Shown here: piece after piece, positions 6,993 to 15,084 of the stretch | Layout of the letters: each line of letters starts with the position of its first letter | Numbering within the stretch: position 1 is the first letter of the stretch | Assembly: GCA_024408905.1 (NCBI GenBank) | Contig: JAKSUP010000007.1 | Span: forward strand, 1-16,410 | DNA from: a bacterium | GTDB lineage: Bacteria > Cyanobacteriota > Vampirovibrionia > Gastranaerophilales > Gastranaerophilaceae | DNA length: 16,410 bases | Reading direction: 5' to 3' | Program-made: the position numbers and the translations under genes | Notes under the pieces: model-generated | What the model was told of the DNA's origin: nothing | The model's database searches: none | Seen by the model: the letters and a program-made list of their open reading frames with translations, nothing else

Positions 6993-8672
6993 ATGAAGAT
7001 TTTACAAATTAATAGAACGGTTACTCAACCATATAAAATGTCCCAAAATAATCCTATAGTAAGATTTGACCAACAAGAAGATGTATTTGTAAAGTCAAGT
7101 GAGGTTAAGCTACCGTCTTTTAAGGGTGTTCAACAAGAATTGTGCAAGGAGATTTTGGGAAACCCTAAAGCATTGCAAAAGTATATGGCAGCTATCGGAG
7201 CAGGCTTATCAGCTGCATTTTTGGCATTAGTTAATGGTGCATCAAATAATAAAAATTCTGAAACTGAAGCAGAACAATTTGATGAAAATATGTTTCAAAA
7301 TATCTTTGCTTCAATAAATCCGTTTAAGCCGGCAGAAGATACCTCAAAAGATAGTCAAATTGATGAGTTTAAATCAAGAATTGAACAACTGGAAAAAGAA
7401 AAAGAAGAATTAGAAACACAGTTGGCTCAATATTCTGAAAAAAACGAAAATACAAAAACTGATGAACCGAAACAAGAACAAGTTATTGATCAAGAAGAGC
7501 AAAATCCTGTTCAGGAAATGAATTACATATCATTCCCTAAAAAACGAGGCAGATTATCATCTGCTCAAGAAAAACTAAAACAAGTAGTAGAATCTACACA
7601 ATTTTCAGAAGAAGTTTCTCCAAAGGTAATTTTGATATGTGAAGAGTTACTTAAAAAAGGTTGTCATGATGTTAATGGCGAAAATATTGATAATAATGCA
7701 ATTGCAACAGATTTTGCCAATGAAATATTCTCTAACAGAGAAAATCAAGATAATTTAAAATTAGTAGTTGAGAATTATTATGTAAAATGTGGGTTGCAAA
7801 AAGACGAAGTTGTACCAGGAAAAGCTGAACCTGAAACTAAAACGCAAGAAACAGGTTTGAAAATAGTAGGTAAGATAGATTTAAGCACTATTCCAACAAG
7901 AAAAAAGAAAACAGAAATTCAAGAGGAAGGAACAACTACAACAAAAAGACCCCGAATTTCTGCAGGAGACCCCAATAAAGATTTTAATGAAACAACGGAA
8001 ATAACTAAACTTCCAAATACAGATAAAAAAACTGCAATATATAAATTTATAATACCCGGAACATTAGTAAAAGGACACATTTATCAAAATATTACAAGAT
8101 TATTGTTATCATTTGAAAAAGAATTATCCGTTGATAGTGAAACAGGAGAAAAAATTGATAGAAGATGGATGTTCCGTCATCCGTTACACACAGCTATAAC
8201 TGAAGATGTTAAAAATGAATATAATCGCCAAAAGAATAAAACAAACACTTGCAAGTATGTAAATATAAACCCGGGTAATTTCGAAATAGTAGCAGATTTG
8301 ATAAATTCTGATGAAAGATATCAAAAACTATTTACATTACATTCTGCTATGAGATTTATTGACAGATTTATTGATTTCGAGAGTGATGTTCCTATAGAAG
8401 AACAAAGTAAAGAAAATTTAGATTGTTTAATAGAAACGATACAGAACGCATTCAAAAAAGGAGTAAATATTCAAGAGTACGAAGATGCTTTTAATAATAA
8501 TGCTCTTGGTGCAGAGATAGTAATTAATCCTGATTGTTATAGTGAACGAGCAAGAGAAATTTTTGGTTCCTTCCCGTTGGATATAACATTTTGTGAAAAA
8601 CAAGAAATTGGGTATTATAATAAACGTAATAAGCAAGGTGTAATTTCTACGATTTATCCTCGTGGTTTATAA
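6993..8672 (+). CDS. Hypothetical protein with coiled coil and N-terminal SFKG motif
   Basis: I do not recognise this 559-residue protein. What can be seen: an N-terminal stretch MKILQINRT; a short PSFKG motif (41-45); a hydrophobic segment (about 66-82) that could be a membrane span or buried helix; a coiled-coil-like run (about 122-152) rich in Glu and Lys; and a Glu/Gln-rich linker to about 175. Two similar basic motifs, KKRGRLS (183-189) and KRPRIS (318-323), flank a helical segment (about 205-270). The C-terminal part (about 345-559) looks globular, with no known active-site motif. It ends in YPRGL. The ribosome binding site is weak (AGGT 6984-6987, 5 nt before ATG). A second hypothetical gene starts 17 bp after its stop, so the two probably form an operon. 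The N-terminal motif resembles that of the neighbour (INFG), suggesting a shared sorting or recognition signal; this is inference. Confidence 0.8.
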   Translation: MKILQINRTVTQPYKMSQNNPIVRFDQQEDVFVKSSEVKLPSFKGVQQELCKEILGNPKALQKYMAAIGAGLSAAFLALVNGASNNKNSETEAEQFDENMFQNIFASINPFKPAEDTSKDSQIDEFKSRIEQLEKEKEELETQLAQYSEKNENTKTDEPKQEQVIDQEEQNPVQEMNYISFPKKRGRLSSAQEKLKQVVESTQFSEEVSPKVILICEELLKKGCHDVNGENIDNNAIATDFANEIFSNRENQDNLKLVVENYYVKCGLQKDEVVPGKAEPETKTQETGLKIVGKIDLSTIPTRKKKTEIQEEGTTTTKRPRISAGDPNKDFNETTEITKLPNTDKKTAIYKFIIPGTLVKGHIYQNITRLLLSFEKELSVDSETGEKIDRRWMFRHPLHTAITEDVKNEYNRQKNKTNTCKYVNINPGNFEIVADLINSDERYQKLFTLHSAMRFIDRFIDFESDVPIEEQSKENLDCLIETIQNAFKKGVNIQEYEDAFNNNALGAEIVINPDCYSERAREIFGSFPLDITFCEKQEIGYYNKRNKQGVISTIYPRGL

Positions 8673-8689
8673 ATAAAAGGTGGTCTTAT

Positions 8690-9031
8690 ATGAGAATCTA
8701 TAATGTAAATTCAATAAATTTTGGGGTACAAAAGGCAGTTGTACCTACTAAAATAATGAAAAACGATATTAATCTAGAAAATTTATACAAAGAACGTTTT
8801 TATAATAATATTCAAAAATATTTAGAAAATTACGATAAACAAACTTACTTTAAAAATTTCTCAGAAGATTTAGAGAATTTAAAAAATTGTAATAAAGGCC
8901 AATACACACCATTAGAACAAAAGTATATAAATGATTTGAGAAAAACGCTGGATTTAGCAGACGAAATAGATAAAATACCCGATAAATATTTAACAGAAAA
9001 AATGCAAAAATTATTGGGTAAAAATCTATAA
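8690..9031 (+). CDS. Small hypothetical protein with N-terminal SINFG motif
   Basis: A 113-residue protein that I do not recognise. It starts MRIYNVN, followed by SINFG (8-12). The rest is very rich in Lys, Asn, Asp, Glu and aromatic residues and looks wholly helical, for example LENLYKERFYNNIQKYLENY. There is one cysteine, no membrane segment and no typical signal peptide. A strong ribosome binding site, AAAGGTGG (8676-8683), lies 6 nt before the ATG. The gene starts 17 bp after the 559-residue hypothetical gene and was probably transcribed with it; rimO follows after 34 bp behind a -10 box of its own. The start resembles that of the upstream neighbour (M-K/R-I, then I/V-N). Confidence 0.75.
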   Translation: MRIYNVNSINFGVQKAVVPTKIMKNDINLENLYKERFYNNIQKYLENYDKQTYFKNFSEDLENLKNCNKGQYTPLEQKYINDLRKTLDLADEIDKIPDKYLTEKMQKLLGKNL

Positions 9032-9050
9032 TACCTAAATATCTCATCTA

Positions 9051-9059
9051 TGCTACAAT
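9051..9059 (+). promoter_or_regulatory. Extended -10 element directly upstream of rimO
   Basis: TGC-TACAAT is an extended -10 box (TGn plus hexamer 9054-9059). No clear -35 box is seen, which is normal for extended -10 promoters. Its end is only 6 nt before the rimO ATG (9066), so transcription would begin at or next to the start codon. Confidence 0.4.
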
Positions 9060-9065
9060 CAGAGT

Positions 9066-10370
9066 ATGAAAAAAATTGCGTTAATAAGTCACGGCTGTGC
9101 GAAAAATTTAGTCGATTCAGAACTTATACTCGGGGTTTTAAAACAAAACGGGTATGAGATTACTCTTGATGAAACCGAAACCGATATTGTAATCGTAAAT
9201 ACTTGTTCGTTTATTTGTGATGCCGAAAGAGAATCGATTTCATCTATTGTTGAGATGGTTGATAAAGGTAAAAAAGTTATTGTTGCAGGATGTTTGGCAC
9301 AAAAGCACGTTGATGAATTAAAACGAGAAATCCCGGAACTTGCCGGAATAATCGGCGCAACTGATTTTACTAAAATTGTTGAAATAGTGAAAGCAGTTGA
9401 AGGGGGTAAATATAAAGAAATCGTTTCGGAAATCCCCAATTATATATACCCCGAAAACATAGAGCGTCAACAAATTACAATGGGTGCAAGTTCATATTTA
9501 AAAATTGCAGACGGTTGCTCTTATCGTTGTGGTTATTGCGTAATTCCGTTTTTAAGAGGGAATTATCATTCAAGAAAAATGGAAGATGTTGTTAATGAGG
9601 CAAAAGAACTTGTAAAAAAAGGCGTAACAGAAATTATTTTAATAGCTCAAGATACAACGGGTTATGGGGTTGATATTTATAAAAAACCTATGCTATCCGA
9701 GCTTTTAAAAGAACTTAATAAGATTGAGGGTTTGATGTGGATAAGAGTTATGTACGCTTATCCGACACAAATGACAGATGAACTTTTGACAACAATTGCT
9801 GAGTGTAAAAAATGCGTAAAATATGTAGATATTCCTCTCCAACATTCACATCCTGAAATGTTGAAGCTTATGAACAGACCTTCTTTTGATTATAGGCCAA
9901 TGGTTAAAAATATAAGAAAATTAATTCCAAATGTGTCAATTAGAACAGCTTTTATTGTTGGATACCCCGGTGAAACAGAAGAACATTTTGAACACTTGTG
10001 TGAATTTGTAAAAGAAATGAAGTTTGACAGAATGGGTGTATTTTGTTATTCAAGAGAAAAAGGAACGGCGTCATATTCTATGAAACCACAAGTCCCGAAA
10101 CGGATAGCAAAAGCAAGATATAAAAAATTAATGGAAATTCAACAGCAAATTTCTAAAGAACGTAACCAAAATATGGTAGGAAAAACCTTACCTTGTATTA
10201 TTGAAGCTTTTTCTGATGATGGGGAAGTTATTGCACGTACGGAATATGATGCTCCTGAAATTGACGGGGTTGTGAATATTAAAACAGATAAATATGTTGT
10301 TCCGGGAGATATTGAACTCGTAAAAATCACATCAGCAACGGAATATGACCTTGAAGGGGTTATAGAATAA
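9066..10370 (+). CDS. rimO: Ribosomal protein S12 methylthiotransferase RimO
   Basis: A 434-residue radical-SAM methylthiotransferase that adds a methylthio group to the conserved Asp of ribosomal protein S12, using two [4Fe-4S] clusters and S-adenosylmethionine. The N-terminal UPF0004 domain supplies Cys11 (HGCAKN), Cys47 (NTCSF) and Cys76 (AGCLAQ). The radical-SAM motif is Cys151, Cys155 and Cys158 (CSYRCGYC), followed by PFLRG and HSRK. IPLQHSHPEMLKLMNR and VGYPGETEEHF are typical of RimO, and a TRAM domain fills about 370-434. Length and all six cysteines are as expected. RimO is preferred to the tRNA enzyme MiaB because of the start (SHGCAKNLVDSE) and the CGYCVIPFLRG motif. There is no real ribosome binding site; a -10 box lies immediately upstream. 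No S12 gene is nearby. Confidence 0.95.
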   Translation: MKKIALISHGCAKNLVDSELILGVLKQNGYEITLDETETDIVIVNTCSFICDAERESISSIVEMVDKGKKVIVAGCLAQKHVDELKREIPELAGIIGATDFTKIVEIVKAVEGGKYKEIVSEIPNYIYPENIERQQITMGASSYLKIADGCSYRCGYCVIPFLRGNYHSRKMEDVVNEAKELVKKGVTEIILIAQDTTGYGVDIYKKPMLSELLKELNKIEGLMWIRVMYAYPTQMTDELLTTIAECKKCVKYVDIPLQHSHPEMLKLMNRPSFDYRPMVKNIRKLIPNVSIRTAFIVGYPGETEEHFEHLCEFVKEMKFDRMGVFCYSREKGTASYSMKPQVPKRIAKARYKKLMEIQQQISKERNQNMVGKTLPCIIEAFSDDGEVIARTEYDAPEIDGVVNIKTDKYVVPGDIELVKITSATEYDLEGVIE

Positions 10371-10377
10371 CTTTATC

Positions 10378-10410
10378 TGACGCAAAAAAATTTTTTAGGC
10401 GTTTTCGTCA
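10378..10410 (+). terminator. Possible terminator after rimO
   Basis: ACGC (10380-10383) and GCGT (10399-10402) enclose an A tract and a T tract, followed by TTTT; an outer TGACG (10378-10382) pairs with CGTCA (10406-10410). This could fold into a hairpin ending the rimO transcript just before the next gene. The stem is short and interrupted, so the call is tentative. Confidence 0.35.
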
Positions 10411-10414
10411 TGTT

Positions 10415-10418
10415 GGAG
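10415..10418 (+). promoter_or_regulatory. Ribosome binding site fixing the start at 10425
   Basis: GGAG lies 6 nt before the ATG at 10425. The earlier in-frame ATG at 10410 precedes this site and has no Shine-Dalgarno sequence of its own, so the shorter protein is the likely product. Confidence 0.65.
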
Positions 10419-10424
10419 ATAAAT

Positions 10425-11720
10425 ATGCCGACAAGACTTGTTCCAAATACATTATTAAGTAAAGTACAAAACGTACCGATAACAGATTTTTCAAAAATCA
10501 AAAATAAGCCAAAATATATTAGAATTCCACAAGGAGCCAAAACTTTTGATTTTGTACAGCTTGCTGACAAAAATGGACAATTGGTAAAAATTTTGACTTT
10601 TAGGGATACACACACAAAAGACGGTATTGGGGAAATTGTTAAAAGATATATTGTAAGAAAGGGATGGACAGAAAACATAACTGAGCAAACCTATATTCCA
10701 CTAAAATGCGCTCCTGTTATTGATCCGGAAACTTATAATGAACTTCCTGTAAAAGCAAGAAAAATAAGTACCGTAACAAAAAGCGACGGTAAATATATTG
10801 GTAAAACTGAAGAAATTCAGGCTGTTACCTATGCCGAGAAACCAAAATTACATATATCTAAAGTTTCTTCCGAAATGTACTCAAAAAGTTATTTTGAAAA
10901 AGAAACCCAATCCTTTTATTCATATCAAAACAGAAAGCCAAAAAAGGGTTATCAATTTTATCCTTATCTAAAATCTAAAGGTGGATATTTGGATATTATC
11001 CCCAGAATAATTAAGTATGAAGGTTTTTCTGACGAGTCACAAAAGATTTTTGATAATGATAAATATTTGCCGTTGCATTTATATTCTTTCAAACAGTTTA
11101 AAAAAATAGCACCGACTGTTTCCGGTTATGGCAGGTATCAAGTAAAATATTTACCTGAAATATCTTGGCGTCGAGATATGGGTGACAGCCTTGGAACATC
11201 TTATGTTGATATTTTTAGCAACGAAAAATACATGGCTTTAAATGATAAACTTATTCAAAATCGTTATGATGTTGTTAATACATCAGCACATGAAAACAGG
11301 CATGCTTATGAAGGAGAACAAATTTTCAGTTATGGCATAAATTATTTGTATATGGATAAATTTAAGCGATTACCGAGTCAAGAAAATTTAGAGAACTTTT
11401 TAAAAGTATCAAAACATTTCCCAATCAGAGATACACAAGAAGCAATCAAATACGGTAATGAAATAGGATTATACAAAAATTATAAAAATAATCCGAAAGG
11501 ATACATTGAGCAAGAGTCTGAACAAAGAGCGAGATTTTTTGCAATGATGGCAACGGATGAATACTACAAGTCTGTTCAAAGGGTTCAAGGAGAATTTCCT
11601 TATGCACCTAAAGAAATGCTTGGTGCAAGACTATCTGAAAGAATAGATTATGACCAACATCGTAATTTGAAGCAAGAAAAACAAGATTTGAAAAATAACA
11701 TTGGGGAATTTATAAGCTAG
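10425..11720 (+). CDS. Putative zincin-like metallopeptidase (HENRH motif)
   Basis: This 431-residue protein is not one I recognise as a whole. Residues 286-296 read TSAHENRHAYE, which contains an HExxH zinc motif (His289, Glu290, His293). About 70 residues later EQESEQRARFFA (362-373) offers acidic residues, best Glu366, for the third zinc ligand. Short metallopeptidase families show this layout, with a helix E-x-x-A-R/x-x-F-A after HExxH. The N-terminal 280 or so residues contain a beta-rich portion (about 30-145) and a Tyr/Lys-rich part with no known domain. There is no signal peptide or membrane segment. The start is chosen from GGAG at 10415-10418. Peptidase activity is inference: the motif is short and could occur by chance, though its context (helical, followed by a second acidic helix) is right. 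The stop is TAG; the AsmA-like gene follows after 58 nt with its own -10 box. Confidence 0.7.
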   Translation: MPTRLVPNTLLSKVQNVPITDFSKIKNKPKYIRIPQGAKTFDFVQLADKNGQLVKILTFRDTHTKDGIGEIVKRYIVRKGWTENITEQTYIPLKCAPVIDPETYNELPVKARKISTVTKSDGKYIGKTEEIQAVTYAEKPKLHISKVSSEMYSKSYFEKETQSFYSYQNRKPKKGYQFYPYLKSKGGYLDIIPRIIKYEGFSDESQKIFDNDKYLPLHLYSFKQFKKIAPTVSGYGRYQVKYLPEISWRRDMGDSLGTSYVDIFSNEKYMALNDKLIQNRYDVVNTSAHENRHAYEGEQIFSYGINYLYMDKFKRLPSQENLENFLKVSKHFPIRDTQEAIKYGNEIGLYKNYKNNPKGYIEQESEQRARFFAMMATDEYYKSVQRVQGEFPYAPKEMLGARLSERIDYDQHRNLKQEKQDLKNNIGEFIS

Positions 11721-11750
11721 TAGAGTATTTTGTTTTTTGGCTTTTAAGCG

Positions 11751-11756
11751 TATAAT
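11751..11756 (+). promoter_or_regulatory. TATAAT box upstream of the AsmA-family gene
   Basis: A perfect -10 hexamer lies 22 nt before the ATG at 11779. At 17-nt spacing the -35 region is only TTTTGT (11728-11733). A transcript starting near 11763 would carry just the ribosome binding site GAGGGAGA (11767-11774) before the start codon. Confidence 0.45.
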
Positions 11757-11778
11757 TTTATGTGATGAGGGAGAATTT

Positions 11779-14700
11779 ATGAATAAAACTTTGATTAATA
11801 TACTTAAGAAAATAGTGATTATTGTCGGAATAACTTTTGGGATATTGTATTTGGCATTTTTAATTTTGCCATTAGTTGTGTCATCAGTTGTAAACAATTA
11901 TTCACCACAAATAACACAAGAAATTCAAAAAGCTACAGGATTAAATTCAAAACTCGAAGGAGTAAAACTTGTCACAACTCCAAAACTTACTGTCGGATTA
12001 AAAGTAGATAAATTTGCACTTTTAACTCCTGATAATAAAGACATTTTAAATTCTGAAGATTTTCAGGTAAAAATGTCCCTTTTGCCACTTTTTGCTAAAA
12101 AAATCGAAGTTGATGTTATTCAACTTGATAAACTTGATGTCAAACTCGGTTTGAATAAAGATGGCTCATTTGAAATAGAAAAATATCTTCCAAAAGCAGA
12201 GCCAACAGAAGAGAAACCAAAAAACACAGAGCCTTTTGTTTTACCCCTTGGTTTAAAACTTTCAAACCATCTTCCTGATATTAGAATTGGTGGGTATGAA
12301 ATTACATTTATTGATTTGTCAAACGGTAAAACATATGTAATTAAAGGAAACAAGACAGAAGTTACGGATTTTGTATTGAATAAAAGTGTAAAATTGGTTG
12401 CAGACGGAAATATTACACTACAGGGCAGAGAACAATTCGTTTATGATATCAAAATTAATAACAAAATTATGCCGGATTTGGACTTGAATGAACTGGTTTT
12501 CAACCCCGAACAAAAAAAAGAGACAAAAAAAGAAGAAGTTAAAATTAATGTTTTAGATATTTTAAAAGAAATCTATAAAAACCAAATTACTGCAAACTTA
12601 AAAACAGACATAACAACAAAGAAAACGAACGAACATTTGAATTTCCATGGAGATGCAACTCTTGATAATTTATCTGTTGCGCCGAGTGGTTTAAAACTTC
12701 CACCAAGTGATATCAATTTGAAATTTGCAGGTGAAAAAATCGATATTAATTCTAATTTGTATACGGCTCAAAATGAAGTTTCTACAATTACAGGGGCACT
12801 AAAGACAGGGAAAAAACCTGATATAGATATGAATTTTAAATCAGGAGCCGAGCTTTCTAATATTTTAAAAATAGCAAAAGCATTTGCTCTGACTTTCAAT
12901 ATAAAAGATTTGCAAACACTCAACGCAAACGGAAAAATTGATGCAAATTTTAATATTAAGTCGGATTTTAAGAAAATAAATTCAAACGGTTATTTTAAAA
13001 TCCCTAATGCCAAAATATTTTATGGCTTGTACAATGTCGGAATTGACAACATTAAGACAGACATTGCTTTGAATAATAACAATATTAATATTAATAACTT
13101 AAGTTTTTCAATATTGGGGCAACCGTTAAGACTTTACGGTTTGATTAAGGAAGATGCAACAGCAGATTTGCATTTGCTAGCAGAAAGTCTAAATTTAAAA
13201 GGATTACTCGTTGCTTGTGGTCAAGCAGCTTTGCTCAAAGAAAATCCTGTTAATTCAGGAATCATTTCTGTAACTGTTGATGTAACAGGAAAACTTGATA
13301 AAATTCAACCTGCAGCAAAAGTTACTTTGAGTAATATTGATATGAAAAATACTCCTTCAAACACAGGCTTGAAGCTTCCTAAAACATATTTGGATGTAAC
13401 AACAGACGGAGAAGGTTTCTCAGGAGTTCTCAAATCTACGGATATAAAAGTCATTAATCCTGCTGCAAGTGTTTCTATACCATCATTTAATGCAAATATT
13501 AATGAGAATGTAATAGAAATTGCAAACACTCCAATTAAGGTAGAAAATATTAATTTTGTATTATCAGGAAAAATCAAAGATTATTTAAAAGAAAAAATGA
13601 TTGTTGATTTAAAAACAACAGGTGATATTAATTCAACACTTACAGGTGACGTAAATTCATACAAACAAACTCTTAATTTGAATTTTACTGCGCCAAATAA
13701 CAACACAATAGTCATTCCGATGTTTAATAAATCAAAAATGGTGTTTAAAGGCAACCTCGGAATAACAGGGCTTATGTTTGACCCTATGTTATCAGGGACA
13801 TTTAATATTCCGTCAATTTCTATACCTGAAATTCCTGTTGTAATGGATAATACAGATGTAAAACTTAATGGTAAAATTCTAAACGGTAAAGCGACCGTTG
13901 GAAAATTTGCTTCAGGTGGAATTGTTGCAGAAAATCTTTCAACTGATTTTGCAATGAAAGGTGTTGATTTTTATCTTAATAACGTAAAAGGACAAGCTTT
14001 CGACGGTAATATCGCAGGTAACATTATTTATAATATGTCTAACGCAAAGACTACTGTTGATTTTTCGGGAACAGGCATGAATGCCGAAAAAACCGTAGCC
14101 GGTGCTGTCGGTATAAAAAATGCACTTTCAGGTACTTTGTCATTTAATACAAAACTAACACTTTTGGCCTTGGATTACGACAAGATGATGAAATCTTTGA
14201 ACGGGAATCTGGATTTCAAAATTCAAAATGGTGCATTTGGTAAAATCGGTCGTATTGAAAACTTGTTAAGTGCAAATAATGTTATGGCGAATACTGTTCT
14301 AAAAACAACAGTTGCTACACTTTCTACGCTTAGCCCAATTAAAAACAGTGCAAAATATGATTATATTTCAGGTGATTTAACTTTCTCAAACGGTTGGGCA
14401 AACATTAAAGATATCAAAAGTACAGGTCAGACACTTGCTTACTATATAACGGGCAAATACAATTTGCTAAACGGTACTACAAATGTAGTTTTATTGGGTA
14501 GAATGGATGCAAGTTTAGTGGCACTCTTAGGACCTATGGGTGATTTATCCGTAAGTAAACTTCTTGCGTATATTCCAAAATTCGGGGCAACTACAGCTGC
14601 TATCGCAAACTCCATGACAAGAAATCCAAAGCTTGAAAATATTGCTGCAATACCTGCTCTGTCAAACGGAAGCAAGAGTTATAAAGATTTCAAAGTCGAA

Positions 14701-14940
14701 TTTAATGGTGGTTTGGAAAGCAAGAGTTCTGTAAAATCATTTAGGTGGTTAACAACAGTTGATACAAGTGCAATTGAAAAAGTAAATGCTGTTGATACGG
14801 TTAAAACACTTAAAACATCAGTAGATACTGATGTTCAAAATGCAGTAACCAAAGCAAAAGAAACTGCTGAAAAAATCAAAACACAACAGCAACTTTTGAA
14901 AAATTCAGCACAAGAAATTAAAAATCTACTTAAATTTTAG
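11779..14940 (+). CDS. AsmA-family inner-membrane/periplasmic protein
   Basis: A 1053-residue protein with one N-terminal membrane segment (about 12-36) and a long periplasmic part. The N-terminal 150 residues have the AsmA look: membrane helix, then VNNYSPQITQEIQKATGL, then a beta-rich section on which substrate or regulatory layers are stacked (LTVGLKVDKFALLTPDN). The middle is a repetitive beta-rich body of alternating hydrophobic strands with frequent Gly/Asn turns. The end (about 805-960: GNLDFKIQNGAFGKIGRI, LLGRMDASLVALLGP) matches AsmA-like C-terminal domains. The last 50 residues look like a coiled coil. Relatives (AsmA, TamB, YhdP) form beta-groove bridges for phospholipid movement to the outer membrane, so a diderm envelope is implied. 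The frame is open back to 11737, but GAGGGAGA (11767-11774) and the TATAAT box select the ATG at 11779. Which family member it is cannot be said; the stop is TAG. Confidence 0.82.
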   Translation: MNKTLINILKKIVIIVGITFGILYLAFLILPLVVSSVVNNYSPQITQEIQKATGLNSKLEGVKLVTTPKLTVGLKVDKFALLTPDNKDILNSEDFQVKMSLLPLFAKKIEVDVIQLDKLDVKLGLNKDGSFEIEKYLPKAEPTEEKPKNTEPFVLPLGLKLSNHLPDIRIGGYEITFIDLSNGKTYVIKGNKTEVTDFVLNKSVKLVADGNITLQGREQFVYDIKINNKIMPDLDLNELVFNPEQKKETKKEEVKINVLDILKEIYKNQITANLKTDITTKKTNEHLNFHGDATLDNLSVAPSGLKLPPSDINLKFAGEKIDINSNLYTAQNEVSTITGALKTGKKPDIDMNFKSGAELSNILKIAKAFALTFNIKDLQTLNANGKIDANFNIKSDFKKINSNGYFKIPNAKIFYGLYNVGIDNIKTDIALNNNNININNLSFSILGQPLRLYGLIKEDATADLHLLAESLNLKGLLVACGQAALLKENPVNSGIISVTVDVTGKLDKIQPAAKVTLSNIDMKNTPSNTGLKLPKTYLDVTTDGEGFSGVLKSTDIKVINPAASVSIPSFNANINENVIEIANTPIKVENINFVLSGKIKDYLKEKMIVDLKTTGDINSTLTGDVNSYKQTLNLNFTAPNNNTIVIPMFNKSKMVFKGNLGITGLMFDPMLSGTFNIPSISIPEIPVVMDNTDVKLNGKILNGKATVGKFASGGIVAENLSTDFAMKGVDFYLNNVKGQAFDGNIAGNIIYNMSNAKTTVDFSGTGMNAEKTVAGAVGIKNALSGTLSFNTKLTLLALDYDKMMKSLNGNLDFKIQNGAFGKIGRIENLLSANNVMANTVLKTTVATLSTLSPIKNSAKYDYISGDLTFSNGWANIKDIKSTGQTLAYYITGKYNLLNGTTNVVLLGRMDASLVALLGPMGDLSVSKLLAYIPKFGATTAAIANSMTRNPKLENIAAIPALSNGSKSYKDFKVEFNGGLESKSSVKSFRWLTTVDTSAIEKVNAVDTVKTLKTSVDTDVQNAVTKAKETAEKIKTQQQLLKNSAQEIKNLLKF

Positions 14941-14977
14941 ATTTGAAATCAAATAATAATATTAACTCATATAAATT

Positions 14978-14994
14978 GTGTAAAATTTCTACAC
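14978..14994 (+). terminator. Weak hairpin after the AsmA-family gene
   Basis: GTGTA (14978-14982) pairs with TACAC (14990-14994) around a 7-nt loop, followed by TTTCTT. It is the only hairpin with a T run in the gap before the hydrogenase-type genes. The stem is short, so termination would be inefficient. Confidence 0.3.
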
Positions 14995-14998
14995 TTTC

Positions 14999-15027
14999 TT
15001 GATTTTCGGCTGTTTTTATCGGATAAT
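14999..15027 (+). promoter_or_regulatory. Promoter of the NuoE/HydC-like operon
   Basis: TTGATT (14999-15004) and GATAAT (15022-15027) are separated by exactly 17 nt, the best sigma70-type match in the window. Transcription would begin near 15034, giving a leader of about 50 nt. Confidence 0.55.
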
Positions 15028-15084
15028 TTATACAAGGGCTTTTGCTATATGCAAAATCTTATGTACAGTATGAAGGAGACGATT

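Noticed and set aside
9066..10370. MiaB (tRNA methylthiotransferase) instead of RimO
   Set aside because: The start SHGCAKNLVDSE, the CGYCVIPFLRG segment and the IPLQHSHPEML region fit RimO better.
14941..14954. ATTTGA-AA-TCAAAT inverted repeat as a terminator after the AsmA gene
   Set aside because: The loop would be only 2 nt, the stem is nearly all A and T, and no T tract follows.
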